The notes below the pieces were generated by a model, which saw nothing but the letters and a program-made list of their open reading frames with translations, had not been told where the DNA came from and did not search any database. Below, in pieces: positions 18,856-28,833 of a DNA stretch of 64,000 nt. The stretch lies in contig CANLAQ010000009.1 of the NCBI GenBank assembly GCA_947488235.1, forward strand, positions 1 through 64,000. The letters run 5' to 3'. Both the position numbers and the translations under genes were made by a program. Source of the DNA: Flavobacteriales bacterium (GTDB lineage Bacteria; Bacteroidota; Bacteroidia; Flavobacteriales_D; Crocinitomicaceae). How positions within the stretch are numbered: the first letter of the stretch is position 1; every line of letters begins with the position of its first letter.

Positions 18856-21800
18856 ATGAAGCATTTGCTTTTAGCTTGCTTATTTAGTTTTACGGCAAAT
18901 TTTTATTTCGCGCAACATGCAGTTGAAGCGGGGACAGCTCAAGTTGCTCATGCCGGAGCTTTCTTTGAAAATAAAGGGCAATGGCCTCAAGGCGTATTGT
19001 TCAGAACACAAATTCAAGGAGGGAATCTTTGGTTGCAAGAAGGCAAATTGGTGTATCACCTTCAAGATTTTTCAGATTTGCACAAAGCGCATTTTAATGG
19101 TGTCAGTTCAGAAACTCCAAAAATCAGAGAAAAAGTAGTTCATGTGAATTTTATTGGCTCTAATAAAAAATGCGATATCGATAAAATTGGAAAAAGTACT
19201 TACTATTATAACTATATCTTAGGATCAGATTCAACTAAATGGGCACATGATGTTCATGGTTACGAAAGTGTGGTTTTAAATTCCATCTACCCGGGAATTG
19301 ACTTGCGCATGCAGACCTCTCTTTCACAAACAAAATATGAATTTGAATTGGAAGCAGGAGCTGACCCGAATAAGATCATAATTTCCTATGCAGGTCAAAA
19401 TCATATGCAAATCGACAGGAAGGGAAATCTCATTTTGAAGACCGAATTAGGAAGTATTATTGAGCAAAAACCCATCGCGTATCAAATGGTTGCAGGTAAA
19501 AAAAATCTAATCGCTTGTGCTTATCAACTACAAGATAGTATCGTAACTTTTAAATTAGGACATTATAATGCTTCCCTTCCACTGGTAATTGATCCGGTGC
19601 TTGTTTTTGCTACTTACGATGGAGCTATTTCAGATAATTTTGGAATGACTGCCACTTATACGCAAGACGGAAGTGCTTTTTCTGCAGGAACAGTTTATGG
19701 AAATAATTATCCAATGCCTGATTTAGCCACAGTTAATATTGCTTCTAATTTTACAGCTGTAGCAGGTAATTACGGTATAACAGATGTATTTATTTCTAAA
19801 TATTCCTCCAACGGAACCACCATGCTTTGGAGTACTTTTTTAGGAGGTGGAGATTCCTTCACGGGTACTGAAACAGCACACAGTTTAATTTGCGACTCCA
19901 GTGATAACTTGTATATTTTCGGTGCAACATCCTCAGTAAATTTCCCAACTACTTCTGGGGCATTTCAGCCCAATCATGGGGGAGGGAATGCAGGAGCGAA
20001 CTTTTTATACAATGGGGTGTATTTTTCCAATCAGGGTTCTGATATATATGTTTCAAAACTCAGTGCCAATGGACATAATTTACTAGCATCTACCTATGTT
20101 GGTGGAGCCTCAAATGATGGCGTGAACTATAAAATCACTTCTCTTCCTTATAATTCACCAGCACTTTACGATTCCTTGACTTCTAATTATGGCGATCAAT
20201 TTAGAGGAGAAATCATGCTAGATGAAAATAATAATGTTTTGATAGGTTCTTGTTCAAGATCTACTAATTTCCCTACGGTTGGTGCTTTTCAAGCCAATAA
20301 TGCTGGTGGACAAGACGCGGTTGTATTTAAGTTAAATACCAATTTCACCAACCTAATTTTCTCTTCCTATTATGGTGGAAGTTTGAATGATGCCTGCTAT
20401 TCTATTAAGATAGATACTTTGCAGCAAGTGTTCTTTACCGGAGGCACTTCCTCGAATAATTTGCCGGGCACCACTAATGGTTTTGATCCTACCTATCAAG
20501 GAGGTAAAGCAGATGGATTTATAACAAAAATCAACGCTTTAGGGAATACGATTTTAAATGCAAGTTATATTGGAAAGACCAATTATGACCAATCATTCTT
20601 TGTAGAGATAGATAGAAATAATAATATCTTCTTGCTCGGTCAGTCATTAGGTGGTGTTTTTCCCGTTTTCAATGCGAATTATAGCAATCCCAATAGCAGT
20701 CAATTTATTATAAAATTAAATAATGCTTTAACGACTAATTTAGCTTCAACAGTAATTGGAAATGGATCAACAGGTATTAATATCTCTCCTTCTGCTTTCT
20801 TAGTAGATATTTGTGGTAATATTTATGTATCTGGTTGGGGAGCCAATATTCTTCAAAGTGTTCCTTTGGGAGGCATGCCGATAACATCCAATGCTTTTCA
20901 ATCCACCACCACTGGATTTGATTTCTATTTAATGGTGCTCGAAAGAGACTTCTTGGGATTGTTATACTCTACCTATATAGGTGGACCTATCGCGCAAGAG
21001 CATGTAGATGGAGGAACTTCGAGGTTTGATAAAAATGGTGTGGTCTATCAGTCTGTTTGTGGTGGCTGTGGAGCCAATAGTGATTTCCCAACGAGTCCAG
21101 GAGCATGGTCAGCAACCAATAACAGTTCGAATTGTAATAATCTAATATTTAAATTTGATTTTCAACTCATTCCGAATGCTCAATTCTCTACCAATTCAAC
21201 CATTGGCTGTGAGGATTTTCAGGTGACTTTCCAAAATTTCTCATCGCTTTCTGATGAATATCTGTGGGATTTTGGAAACAATAATACTACTTCAACTATT
21301 TTTAATCCCACCGTCTTATACACCGAACCTGGGCAGTATGATGTTTATTTATATGTTACCGATAGTGTTTGCTTGCTTACAGATACAGCTTATATTTCTA
21401 TAACAGTATTGGATTCAATAACTTTTAATTTATTGGATACGATCAATTTATGTTCATCAGTTCCTTACACTTTAAATGTCTCGCCAAATGGAACAAACAA
21501 CACCTACATTTGGTCATTAAATTCTAATTTTTCTGTTCCACTCAATGCTCCTCAAAATTCATCCATTCTCGTTTCCCAAGCTGGAATGTATTATGTCAGT
21601 GTGAGCAACGGTGTTTGTTCTAGAATTGATAGTGTCTTTGTCGCTTTTGACATTCCTATCACTGCCGGTTTTAGTCCTGATGTTGCTTCAGGTTGTACGC
21701 CATTACAAGTTCAATTCGATAATTCGTCAAGTGTAACGACCGATTTTTATTGGGATTTTGGAAATGGAATAATAGACTCAGTCAATTACAACCCATTAAT

Positions 21801-22917
21801 TACATACAATTCTCCAGGGCAATATCAAGTGCAGCTTATTATTAGCGATAGTGTTTGTAATGGATCAGATACTGCCTATTACACAATCAATGTTGCTCCG
21901 TCAATTGCTGTTGTCCTTGATGATATAATTTATTTGTGTAACAATACAGCGATAACGATCAGTCCTTTAGTGTCAGGCTTAGCAACTTCCTTTATTTGGT
22001 CTACCAATGCCCAGTTTTCAGATACCCTAAATGCAAGTATTCTCGATACTTCCTTATTGTTAATTAATCCACAGAATATAAGCTATTATTTTCAAGCAAA
22101 TAATGGTGCTTGTTCGGTAATTGATAGTGTGGAAGTTCAAATATTTAGTGATCAATTGACTATGGTGGCACCAGCTGCTATCTGTTTGGGTGAAACAGGA
22201 AGTGTTTCGATTACCAATAATTCAAGTGAAACTTTCACCTATTCTTGGTCTCCTTTAAATTGTATCTTGAATCCAAACAATGGACCGACTGTTAATGTAC
22301 AACCAACCTTCTCGCAGTATATATATGTCGAAGCCACTTCTGCCAATAACTGTGTTGTCAATGATAGTATTTTCATTCAAGTATCTTATTTAGATCCTAG
22401 TTTAGTTCTGGCAACAGCACAACCCAATTTAGTTCTTCCTGGAGCACAGGTTTCTTTATTGGGAGCGCCATCAGGAATGAATAGTTATTCTTGGTCGCCA
22501 AGTATTGGACTTGTTACTCCTTTACTTCAAAATACCAACGCAACTGTTGAGACGACTACCATTTTTACTTTAACAGTTTCGAACGGTGTGTGTACTCGGA
22601 GTGATACAACGCTTGTTCGTGTTTATGAGATAATTTGTGATGCCCCTTATATCTATGTTCCCAATGCTTTCTCACCCAATGGAGATGGAAATAATGATAT
22701 TTTATATGTTAGAGGATTATGGGTTGAAAAAATAATTTTCAGAATTTTTGACCGATGGGGAGAACTGGTATTTGAGTCTAATAGTATTTCAAATGGTTGG
22801 GATGGAGTGTTTAATGATAAAAAATTACCGCCAGATGTTTACGATTATTATCTAGATATCACTTGTGTTGGTGGACAACAAACAATCACAAAAGGAAATG
22901 TAACATTAATGAAATAA
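18856..22917 (+). CDS. Giant secreted PKD/SBBP-repeat protein with T9SS type B sorting domain
   Basis: 1353 residues. A signal peptide (MKHLLLACLFSFTANFYFAQ) is followed by a DUF7948-type N-terminal region (FFENKGQWPQGVLFRTQ, about residues 35-250), then repeated beta-propeller blades of the SBBP kind (WSTFLGGG, ASTYVGGAS, SSYYGGSLNDA, YSTYIGGP, about 255-760). Two PKD domains follow with the YLWDFGN and FYWDFGN cores (about 770-860 and 930-1020), then an Ig-like region. The protein ends with the type B sorting domain (YVPNAFSPNGDGNND, IFDRWGELVFES, GWDGVFNDK, ending GNVTLMK). It is expected on the cell surface after type IX secretion, probably as an adhesin. The M42 peptidase gene starts five bases after its stop. 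Confidence 0.92.
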   Translation: MKHLLLACLFSFTANFYFAQHAVEAGTAQVAHAGAFFENKGQWPQGVLFRTQIQGGNLWLQEGKLVYHLQDFSDLHKAHFNGVSSETPKIREKVVHVNFIGSNKKCDIDKIGKSTYYYNYILGSDSTKWAHDVHGYESVVLNSIYPGIDLRMQTSLSQTKYEFELEAGADPNKIIISYAGQNHMQIDRKGNLILKTELGSIIEQKPIAYQMVAGKKNLIACAYQLQDSIVTFKLGHYNASLPLVIDPVLVFATYDGAISDNFGMTATYTQDGSAFSAGTVYGNNYPMPDLATVNIASNFTAVAGNYGITDVFISKYSSNGTTMLWSTFLGGGDSFTGTETAHSLICDSSDNLYIFGATSSVNFPTTSGAFQPNHGGGNAGANFLYNGVYFSNQGSDIYVSKLSANGHNLLASTYVGGASNDGVNYKITSLPYNSPALYDSLTSNYGDQFRGEIMLDENNNVLIGSCSRSTNFPTVGAFQANNAGGQDAVVFKLNTNFTNLIFSSYYGGSLNDACYSIKIDTLQQVFFTGGTSSNNLPGTTNGFDPTYQGGKADGFITKINALGNTILNASYIGKTNYDQSFFVEIDRNNNIFLLGQSLGGVFPVFNANYSNPNSSQFIIKLNNALTTNLASTVIGNGSTGINISPSAFLVDICGNIYVSGWGANILQSVPLGGMPITSNAFQSTTTGFDFYLMVLERDFLGLLYSTYIGGPIAQEHVDGGTSRFDKNGVVYQSVCGGCGANSDFPTSPGAWSATNNSSNCNNLIFKFDFQLIPNAQFSTNSTIGCEDFQVTFQNFSSLSDEYLWDFGNNNTTSTIFNPTVLYTEPGQYDVYLYVTDSVCLLTDTAYISITVLDSITFNLLDTINLCSSVPYTLNVSPNGTNNTYIWSLNSNFSVPLNAPQNSSILVSQAGMYYVSVSNGVCSRIDSVFVAFDIPITAGFSPDVASGCTPLQVQFDNSSSVTTDFYWDFGNGIIDSVNYNPLITYNSPGQYQVQLIISDSVCNGSDTAYYTINVAPSIAVVLDDIIYLCNNTAITISPLVSGLATSFIWSTNAQFSDTLNASILDTSLLLINPQNISYYFQANNGACSVIDSVEVQIFSDQLTMVAPAAICLGETGSVSITNNSSETFTYSWSPLNCILNPNNGPTVNVQPTFSQYIYVEATSANNCVVNDSIFIQVSYLDPSLVLATAQPNLVLPGAQVSLLGAPSGMNSYSWSPSIGLVTPLLQNTNATVETTTIFTLTVSNGVCTRSDTTLVRVYEIICDAPYIYVPNAFSPNGDGNNDILYVRGLWVEKIIFRIFDRWGELVFESNSISNGWDGVFNDKKLPPDVYDYYLDITCVGGQQTITKGNVTLMK

Positions 22918-22922
22918 GAAAA

Positions 22923-24002
22923 ATGAAAAAAATTATAAGCTCAAAGTCAGAAGCGTTTTTAACTAAATATTTAAATAATGCAAGTCCAACCGGATTTGAA
23001 TCGGAGGGACAAAAATTATGGTTGTCCTACATTCAACCTTATGTTGATGAGTATTTTGTAGATAATTATGGATCAGTAGCAGGAGTGATCAATCCCGGAA
23101 TGGATTATAAAGTTGTAATTGAAGCACATGCCGATGAAATTTCTTGGTTTGTACATTATATTACTAAGGATGGATTTATCTATTTAAGACGAAATGGTGG
23201 GTCCGATCATATGATTGCTCCTTCAAAAAGAGTAAAAATTCATACTGATAAAGGAACTGTTCAAGCAGTATTTGGTTGGCCTGCAATCCACATGAGACAT
23301 GCAAAGGAAGAAACGCCAAGCATGAAAAACATTTTCTTAGATTGCGGTTGTGCCAGTAAAGCAGAAGTTGAGGCCTTGGGAGTTCATGTTGGATGTGTTG
23401 CTACTTTTGAAGATGAATTTATTATTTTGAATAAAAACAAATATGTTGGTCGTGCTTTGGATAATAGAATCGGAGGATTTATGATTGCTGAGGTTGCCCG
23501 CTTACTAAAAGAGACCAAGACTAAATTACCTTTTAGTTTGTATATTGTTAATGCAGTTCAGGAAGAAATTGGCTTGCGTGGAGCTGAGATGATTGCACAT
23601 AAGATCAAACCAGATTTGGCTTTGATTACAGATGTTTGTCATGATACCGCTACTCCAATGGTGGATAAAATTGAAAATGGAGATCAACAATCAGGATTAG
23701 GTCCGGTATTGACTTATGGTCCTGCTGTTCAAAATAATTTCTTGAAACAAATTATTAAAGCTGCGACGGACAATAAAATTCCTTTTCAGCGTGCTGCGGT
23801 TTCAAGATCGACAGGTACAGACACTGATGCTTTTGCTTATTCCAATGAAGGGGTGCCAAGCGCACTGATATCTTTGCCTTTACGCTATATGCATACAACG
23901 GTAGAAATGGTTCAAAAAGAGGATGTGGAACATTGTATCAAGTTGATTTTTGAGACCCTTAAAACGGTTAAAAAAGGTCAAGATTTTAGGTATTTAAAAT
24001 AG
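22923..24002 (+). CDS. M42 family aminopeptidase
   Basis: About 359 residues from the ATG at 22923; the longer frame starts inside the previous gene and lacks family similarity. Dinuclear-metal aminopeptidase of the M42 (PepA/TET, FrvX-like) family: H69 in EAHAD, the bridging D180 in GRALDNR, the catalytic/ligand pair E214-E215 in QEEIG, D237 in ITDVCHD and a C-terminal histidine in RYMHTTVE are all present, so the full active site is retained. Such enzymes form cytoplasmic tetrahedral dodecamers that trim peptides. The gene begins five bases after a T9SS adhesin gene and is probably read through from it. Confidence 0.92.
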   Translation: MKKIISSKSEAFLTKYLNNASPTGFESEGQKLWLSYIQPYVDEYFVDNYGSVAGVINPGMDYKVVIEAHADEISWFVHYITKDGFIYLRRNGGSDHMIAPSKRVKIHTDKGTVQAVFGWPAIHMRHAKEETPSMKNIFLDCGCASKAEVEALGVHVGCVATFEDEFIILNKNKYVGRALDNRIGGFMIAEVARLLKETKTKLPFSLYIVNAVQEEIGLRGAEMIAHKIKPDLALITDVCHDTATPMVDKIENGDQQSGLGPVLTYGPAVQNNFLKQIIKAATDNKIPFQRAAVSRSTGTDTDAFAYSNEGVPSALISLPLRYMHTTVEMVQKEDVEHCIKLIFETLKTVKKGQDFRYLK

Positions 24003-24095
24003 CATTTCATTTTTCTTAGGTGATTGATGAAATATGTTAACATAGATTTAACTCCTTTTTTTATTGCAATGCCTTTAGAAACAAATAGTTTAGAC

Positions 24096-24103
24096 TAACT
24101 TTG
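24096..24103 (+). promoter_or_regulatory. Promoter -7 element (TAACTTTG) before the 928-aa T9SS protein
   Basis: Exact TAnnTTTG match 21 bases before the ATG at 24125, giving a short leader. No TTG at the standard -33 spacing, only CTTTAG nearby. Confidence 0.45.
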
Positions 24104-24124
24104 CCAAAAAATAAAGATTATAAT

Positions 24125-26911
24125 ATGCGTTTATTACTTTTGTCAGTTGTTGCATTATTGGGTTTTTTAAATCCGGTTTTCTCGCAATCGCTTATTATAA
24201 ACGAAGTTTCTCAAGGACCTACTGGTGTTAAAGAATATGTAGAATTATTGGTAATTCCAAGTTTGAATCCTGTTCCTTGTACTCCCGCTACACTAGATTT
24301 ACGGAATTGGATTTTGGACGATAACAATGGTTATTTTTCCAATGGTCCAAGTTCTGGTGAAGGAATTGCCTCTGGATGTCTTCGCTTTGCCAATTCCACT
24401 TTTTGGTCCGCTATCCCTGTTGGGACATTAATTGTAGTTTATAATGATGCAGATGTTAATGCTGCAATTCCTCCACAGGATTTAAGTACATCAGACAACA
24501 ATTGTCGTTTAGTGATTCCTGTTTCTTCTACATTATTTGACAAAAATCTTTCAACCCCTTCGATTAGCGTTCAAACGATTCCAACAACAGGTTATTCCCC
24601 CGGAGGAATTTGGAGTGCTGTAGGAATGGCCAATACGGATGATTCTTTTGCGATTTATAGTGCAAGTAATTATAATGTTCCTGTTCATGGTGTAAGTTGG
24701 GGAAACAATTCAAGTAATAATATAATTTATTTTGCTGGAGCGGCCACCAACTTAGTGTTTAGTTTCACGAATAATGGGTCCAGTAATCCTTATTTACAAT
24801 CGAATTGGTCTAGTGCTTCCACTACCGCAGCAATTGGTCAAACACCCGGCGCTGGCAATAATGCAGACAATCAAGCCTATATTTCATTCATTAATAATAA
24901 TTGTTCTCCTTACCAGCCAATTCTACCATACTTGAGCAATCAAATTGGTGCCAATTGTATTTGTAATGGAACTGCAACTTCAAATGCGATTGGTGGATCA
25001 GCTTATACTTATGTTTGGATGGACAATAATCAAGTGCCTTTGGGTCAAACTACCGCAACAGCAAGTAATCTTTGTCCTGGAATTTATTATTGTCAAGTTA
25101 CTTCTGCTAATGGATGTTCTGCAATTGATAGTGTTGAGGTGATGGATGTTACAGTACAGGTGATGCCAACTTTTAACAGTTATGGTCCTTATTGCTTAAA
25201 CACTCCAGGAATAACTTTGCCCACAACTTCTAATAATGGGATAACAGGAACTTGGTTGCCTGCGCAAATTCAGACGGCTGCTTTAGGAACAGCTACTTAT
25301 ATTTTTACACCTACGCCGGGACAATGTGCCAATTCAGTTGCTTTGTCTGTGACGACTTCTACTTTAGTTCCCACTACTTTTAATCTTGTTGACACCTATT
25401 GTGTCGGAACTCAAGCTGCAACACTTCCATCTAATTCCTTAAATGGTATTTCAGGTACTTGGAGTCCTGCTGTGATTAATACTTCAGCTGTTGGGACACA
25501 AATTCTAACCTTCACTCCAGTCAATACATCTTGCGGCGCACCCTCAACTTGGTATGTGGATATTGTAAGTAATATAACACCAACATTTGATCCAATTGGT
25601 TTGCTTTGTGTTGGCTCACCAGCGCCTAATTTACCTTTGAATTCGAATAATGCTATGAGTGGCGTTTGGTCACCAACGCAAATTAATACAAGCTTCAGTA
25701 ATTCTCAAGATTTTATTTTCACTCCCGATGCAGGTCAATGCGGTGTTCCAATTCAAATCACGGTAGATGTAAATGATAGTATTACACCTTCCTTTTGGAT
25801 CTTTGGCACCTATTGTATTAATGAGGTTCCTATGACGCTTCCGAATCTATCCATGAATAATATTTCAGGGACTTGGTTTCCACCTGTAATTAATACTGCT
25901 GTGCAAGGAATTAGTTATTTCACTTTCAATTCAGTTGATGGCGCTTGTGAAACGGATTTAACCATCAATGTGGTTGTTACAGATTCAATTGTACCCACCT
26001 TTCCTAATTTTGGCCCTTATTGTTTAGGCGCTGCAGTACCCAATTTACCATTGAATTCAAATGATGGAATTTCAGGAACATGGAGTCCAAGTCAACTTAG
26101 CAGCGCAGTTGCAGGTAATTTTACTTATATTTTCACTCCTGTTCAATCTGCCTGCACTTCCACTGCGACCTTATATGTTTCGGTGCAGCAATTGACTGTT
26201 GGTGCAGGAAATGATACCACCGTTTGTGCGGGAACTAGTTTGACTTTTGCCGGAACAGGGGCTAATTCATATGTATGGACCAATGGTATCCAAGATAATG
26301 TTCCTTTTCAGGCCAATACTACAAGCAACTATACCGTAACTGGAACAACGAATAATTGTACAGCAACTGATCAAGTACTGGTAACAGTAATTCCAATGCC
26401 AACTGCACAATTTACAGGAGTGGTCACCAATTACAATGTTTTGCTTTCAAATTCTAGTTTGAATGGAACTCAATACTCTTGGTATTTTGGTGATGGTGGT
26501 ACTACTAGCAGTATGATTTTGGGAGATCAAAGTTATACTTATCAGCAAGGTGGTGTTTATGAAATCATGTTGGTAACCAGCAATAGTTTTTGTATTGATA
26601 CGGCCTATTTTACAGTCACTGTAATGCCTGAAATTCCATTTGATGTTACTTATCCAAATGTTTTTACACCCAATGACGATAGCAATAATGACACTTATTC
26701 CTTAGATTTTGAAGGAATGGCTGATTTTGAAGCAATAATTTTAAATCGTTGGGGAGCATTAATGACGACTCTTACACCTTTAAATCCAACTTGGGACGGA
26801 AAATTTAATCAAAAAGAATGTGCGGAAGGCGTTTATTTCATGAAATTTACAGCCTTAGGAATGAATGGATTGTCCTATGATGGGCAGCAATTCTTGCACC
26901 TTATTCGCTAG
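24125..26911 (+). CDS. Secreted repeat protein with lamin-tail-like N-terminus and T9SS type B domain
   Basis: 928 residues from the ATG at 24125 (MRLLLLSVVALLG); the longer frame starts at a TTG inside the promoter. After the signal peptide (ending VFSQ) comes a lamin-tail-like domain (LIINEVSQGPTGVKEYVELL), then a short Ig-like module, then five tandem repeats of about 69 residues (about 348-692), each with a YC...LP...ISGTWSP...FTP...C pattern. A PKD-like module (YSWYFGDGG) and a type B sorting domain (YPNVFTPNDDSNND, ILNRWGALMTT, ending GQQFLHLIR) follow. It should be exported by the type IX system and anchored on the surface. Its end overlaps the convergent S4 gene by four bases. Confidence 0.9.
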   Translation: MRLLLLSVVALLGFLNPVFSQSLIINEVSQGPTGVKEYVELLVIPSLNPVPCTPATLDLRNWILDDNNGYFSNGPSSGEGIASGCLRFANSTFWSAIPVGTLIVVYNDADVNAAIPPQDLSTSDNNCRLVIPVSSTLFDKNLSTPSISVQTIPTTGYSPGGIWSAVGMANTDDSFAIYSASNYNVPVHGVSWGNNSSNNIIYFAGAATNLVFSFTNNGSSNPYLQSNWSSASTTAAIGQTPGAGNNADNQAYISFINNNCSPYQPILPYLSNQIGANCICNGTATSNAIGGSAYTYVWMDNNQVPLGQTTATASNLCPGIYYCQVTSANGCSAIDSVEVMDVTVQVMPTFNSYGPYCLNTPGITLPTTSNNGITGTWLPAQIQTAALGTATYIFTPTPGQCANSVALSVTTSTLVPTTFNLVDTYCVGTQAATLPSNSLNGISGTWSPAVINTSAVGTQILTFTPVNTSCGAPSTWYVDIVSNITPTFDPIGLLCVGSPAPNLPLNSNNAMSGVWSPTQINTSFSNSQDFIFTPDAGQCGVPIQITVDVNDSITPSFWIFGTYCINEVPMTLPNLSMNNISGTWFPPVINTAVQGISYFTFNSVDGACETDLTINVVVTDSIVPTFPNFGPYCLGAAVPNLPLNSNDGISGTWSPSQLSSAVAGNFTYIFTPVQSACTSTATLYVSVQQLTVGAGNDTTVCAGTSLTFAGTGANSYVWTNGIQDNVPFQANTTSNYTVTGTTNNCTATDQVLVTVIPMPTAQFTGVVTNYNVLLSNSSLNGTQYSWYFGDGGTTSSMILGDQSYTYQQGGVYEIMLVTSNSFCIDTAYFTVTVMPEIPFDVTYPNVFTPNDDSNNDTYSLDFEGMADFEAIILNRWGALMTTLTPLNPTWDGKFNQKECAEGVYFMKFTALGMNGLSYDGQQFLHLIR
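25166..26198 (+). repeat. Five tandem ~69-residue protein repeats (about 207 bp each)
   Basis: Five consecutive copies within the T9SS protein, each beginning PTF/PSF plus a YC or LC, then LP-x-N-S-x-N-x-ISGTWSP, INT, FTP and a second cysteine. The copies are clearly diverged at DNA level, so this is an old domain amplification rather than a recent one. Confidence 0.85.
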
Positions 26912-27117
26912 GCCAAAACGATAACATTATCAGAGATTTCAATCGTATCTCCTTTAATGATTTTAGCTCTTCTTCTCGTTTCTACTTCACCATTTCTAAA
27001 TACCATTTCAGCATCAATGATATGCTTTGCATGTCCACCGGTTTCAGCTATGCCCACCGCTTTTAGCAGTGCCATTAACTCGATGTGTTCTCCTTCAATT
27101 ATAAATGTTTCTTTCAT
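26908..27117 (-). CDS. S4-domain RNA-binding protein (YbcJ-like)
   Basis: A 69-residue single S4 domain: IELMALLKAVGIAETGGHAKHIID forms the helix-turn-helix part and AEMVFRNGEVETRRRAKIIKGDTIEI the beta hairpin, as in E. coli YbcJ and related small RNA-binding proteins. It probably binds structured RNA, perhaps on ribosomes. It overlaps the start of meaB by four bases on the same strand, so it is the last gene of the bshA-elbB-meaB transcript. It also overlaps the converging T9SS gene by four bases, leaving no room for a terminator between them. Confidence 0.88.
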   Translation of the reverse strand: MKETFIIEGEHIELMALLKAVGIAETGGHAKHIIDAEMVFRNGEVETRRRAKIIKGDTIEISDNVIVLA

Positions 27118-28151
27118 GTTTTCTTAGTGAATTCTGTAAATAATTGCTCGGCAGCAAGCAAGGGAGTTAAGGTACCTGATTTGACCAAAGTCTCATATTT
27201 CCTTAAAGATTCCCTCCAATTTTCAGCTCCGAAAAATTGTTGTTCTATCAAATAATGCAAATTCTCTTTAAAGAAATCAACATCTTGTCGTGATCTATTT
27301 TCGGTATACCAACCTTTTGTTTTTATATGGTTGAAATATTGTTCCATTTGTGTATAAACACCAGGAATTCCAATACCTTCCAAACTGCTACAAGTGGACA
27401 CCGGAACTAACCAAAGATTTTCTTTAGCGGGAAAAAGGTGTTGTGCATTTTGATATTCTCGTTTTGCTTGAAGTGCTTTCTTTTCATTATCACCATCTGC
27501 TTTGGTAATTAAAATTGCATCCGCCATCTCCATAATACCTCTTTTAATTCCCTGAAGCTCATCTCCAGCGCCTGCCAGCATGAGTAATAAAAAGAAGTCG
27601 ACCATGGAGTGAACCACTGTTTCAGATTGTCCAACACCAACTGTTTCAACAAAAATAACATCATAGCCAGCGGCTTCGCATAAAAGAATTGATTCTCTAG
27701 TACTTTTAGCAACGCCCCCTAAAGTTTCATTGGTGGCACTTGGACGAATGAATACATTTTCTTGAGTGGCCAACCAATTCATCCGAGTTTTATCCCCTAA
27801 TATACTTCCTCCTCCTACATTTGATGATGGATCAATAGCGAGTACAGCAAGTTTATGACCTTTTTCTAAAATTATTTTTCCTAGTGCTTCAATGAAGGTA
27901 CTTTTTCCAACACCGGGAACTCCTGTGATTCCAATGCGCCAAGATTTGCCTGTATTTTCTTGAATTGCTTTTAAAAGTTTCTTTGATTCTTCTCTTGCTG
28001 CCGGAGTATTTGATTCAATTAAGGTCAAGGCTGAGGCTAATGCACCGCGTTTTCCTGCAAGTAAATCAGGCAAAATAAAGGAGCAAGACAGGTGCTCTAA
28101 GCGCTCCTTGCGGCTGTCCATCCATTCCTTAATTTTATGTTCCTTATTCAT
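27114..28151 (-). CDS. meaB: Methylmalonyl-CoA mutase-associated GTPase MeaB
   Basis: G3E-family P-loop GTPase that guards cofactor loading and integrity of adenosylcobalamin-dependent methylmalonyl-CoA mutase. The 345 residues contain the Walker A motif GVPGVGKS (77-84), LAIDPSS, the ETVGVGQSE switch region, ITKADGD and the C-terminal dimerisation helices. Length and motifs fit MeaB/ArgK. The mutase itself is not in the window. It overlaps elbB by eight bases and the S4 gene by four, so translation of all three is coupled. Confidence 0.93.
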   Translation of the reverse strand: MNKEHKIKEWMDSRKERLEHLSCSFILPDLLAGKRGALASALTLIESNTPAAREESKKLLKAIQENTGKSWRIGITGVPGVGKSTFIEALGKIILEKGHKLAVLAIDPSSNVGGGSILGDKTRMNWLATQENVFIRPSATNETLGGVAKSTRESILLCEAAGYDVIFVETVGVGQSETVVHSMVDFFLLLMLAGAGDELQGIKRGIMEMADAILITKADGDNEKKALQAKREYQNAQHLFPAKENLWLVPVSTCSSLEGIGIPGVYTQMEQYFNHIKTKGWYTENRSRQDVDFFKENLHYLIEQQFFGAENWRESLRKYETLVKSGTLTPLLAAEQLFTEFTKKT

Positions 28152-28830
28152 TTACTAGATCTTCTAAAGCGTTTAAAGCGAGCTTAATATTTTCTCTAAT
28201 TTGAACAATTCCTGCCTCCATCATATAACAAGGTGCTGTAATGATACGATTTTTTTTATCTACCAAAACCTCGCCAATTGTTTTTTCTTCTGTTGTACAA
28301 CCGATTTGTTCCATTTCATTTTGAAATGACGAAATATCATAAGGTGATGGATCCGCTGAACTTCCGATCGTCATGTTTAAAGATATTCCACTGTTTTCAA
28401 ATGCTTTCGCCAGTACCACTGGACTAACGCACAATGCAACGATTGGTTTACCTACATTAATTAGGTTGATTAAAAGCAATTTAACAATGGGTAAAATTGT
28501 ACTATTGTGTCCATCAAAGGCCCATGAGGTCAAGTTTTTTGCGCTCCCAAAGCCACCCGGAAGGAGCAAAGCATCAATATCTGCTGGTTGAATTGAATGA
28601 ATGTCTTGGATATCACCGCGTGTTATGCGTGCTGCTTCAATAAGCATATTTCTTTTTTCAGACATCACGCTACCATCAATGTGGTTGATGACATGAAAAT
28701 GATCGGCATCAACTCCAATGCAAACTGCTTCATGTCCTAACTCTGCAATCGCAAGTAAACTTAGAACGGTTTCTTGTATTTCAGCCCCATCATAAACACC
28801 GCATCCTGAAAGTAATACGCCTATTTTCAT
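28144..28830 (-). CDS. elbB: ElbB-type glyoxalase (ES1/DJ-1 superfamily)
   Basis: A 228-residue class I glutamine amidotransferase-like protein of the ES1/ElbB family. The start IGVLLSGCGVYDGAEIQE, the ALLLPGGFGSAKN segment, the nucleophile region VALCVSPVVLA and TAPCYMMEA near the end are diagnostic. In E. coli ElbB (GlxIII-like) has weak glyoxalase activity and has been linked to isoprenoid synthesis. It lies three bases after bshA on the same strand and overlaps meaB. The neighbourhood with BshA may reflect detoxification of reactive aldehydes, but that is an inference. Confidence 0.9.
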   Translation of the reverse strand: MKIGVLLSGCGVYDGAEIQETVLSLLAIAELGHEAVCIGVDADHFHVINHIDGSVMSEKRNMLIEAARITRGDIQDIHSIQPADIDALLLPGGFGSAKNLTSWAFDGHNSTILPIVKLLLINLINVGKPIVALCVSPVVLAKAFENSGISLNMTIGSSADPSPYDISSFQNEMEQIGCTTEEKTIGEVLVDKKNRIITAPCYMMEAGIVQIRENIKLALNALEDLVNE

Positions 28831-28833
28831 ATC

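Noticed and set aside
22863-22922. Longer start of the M42 peptidase
   Set aside because: It lies within the T9SS protein and adds 20 residues with no family similarity.
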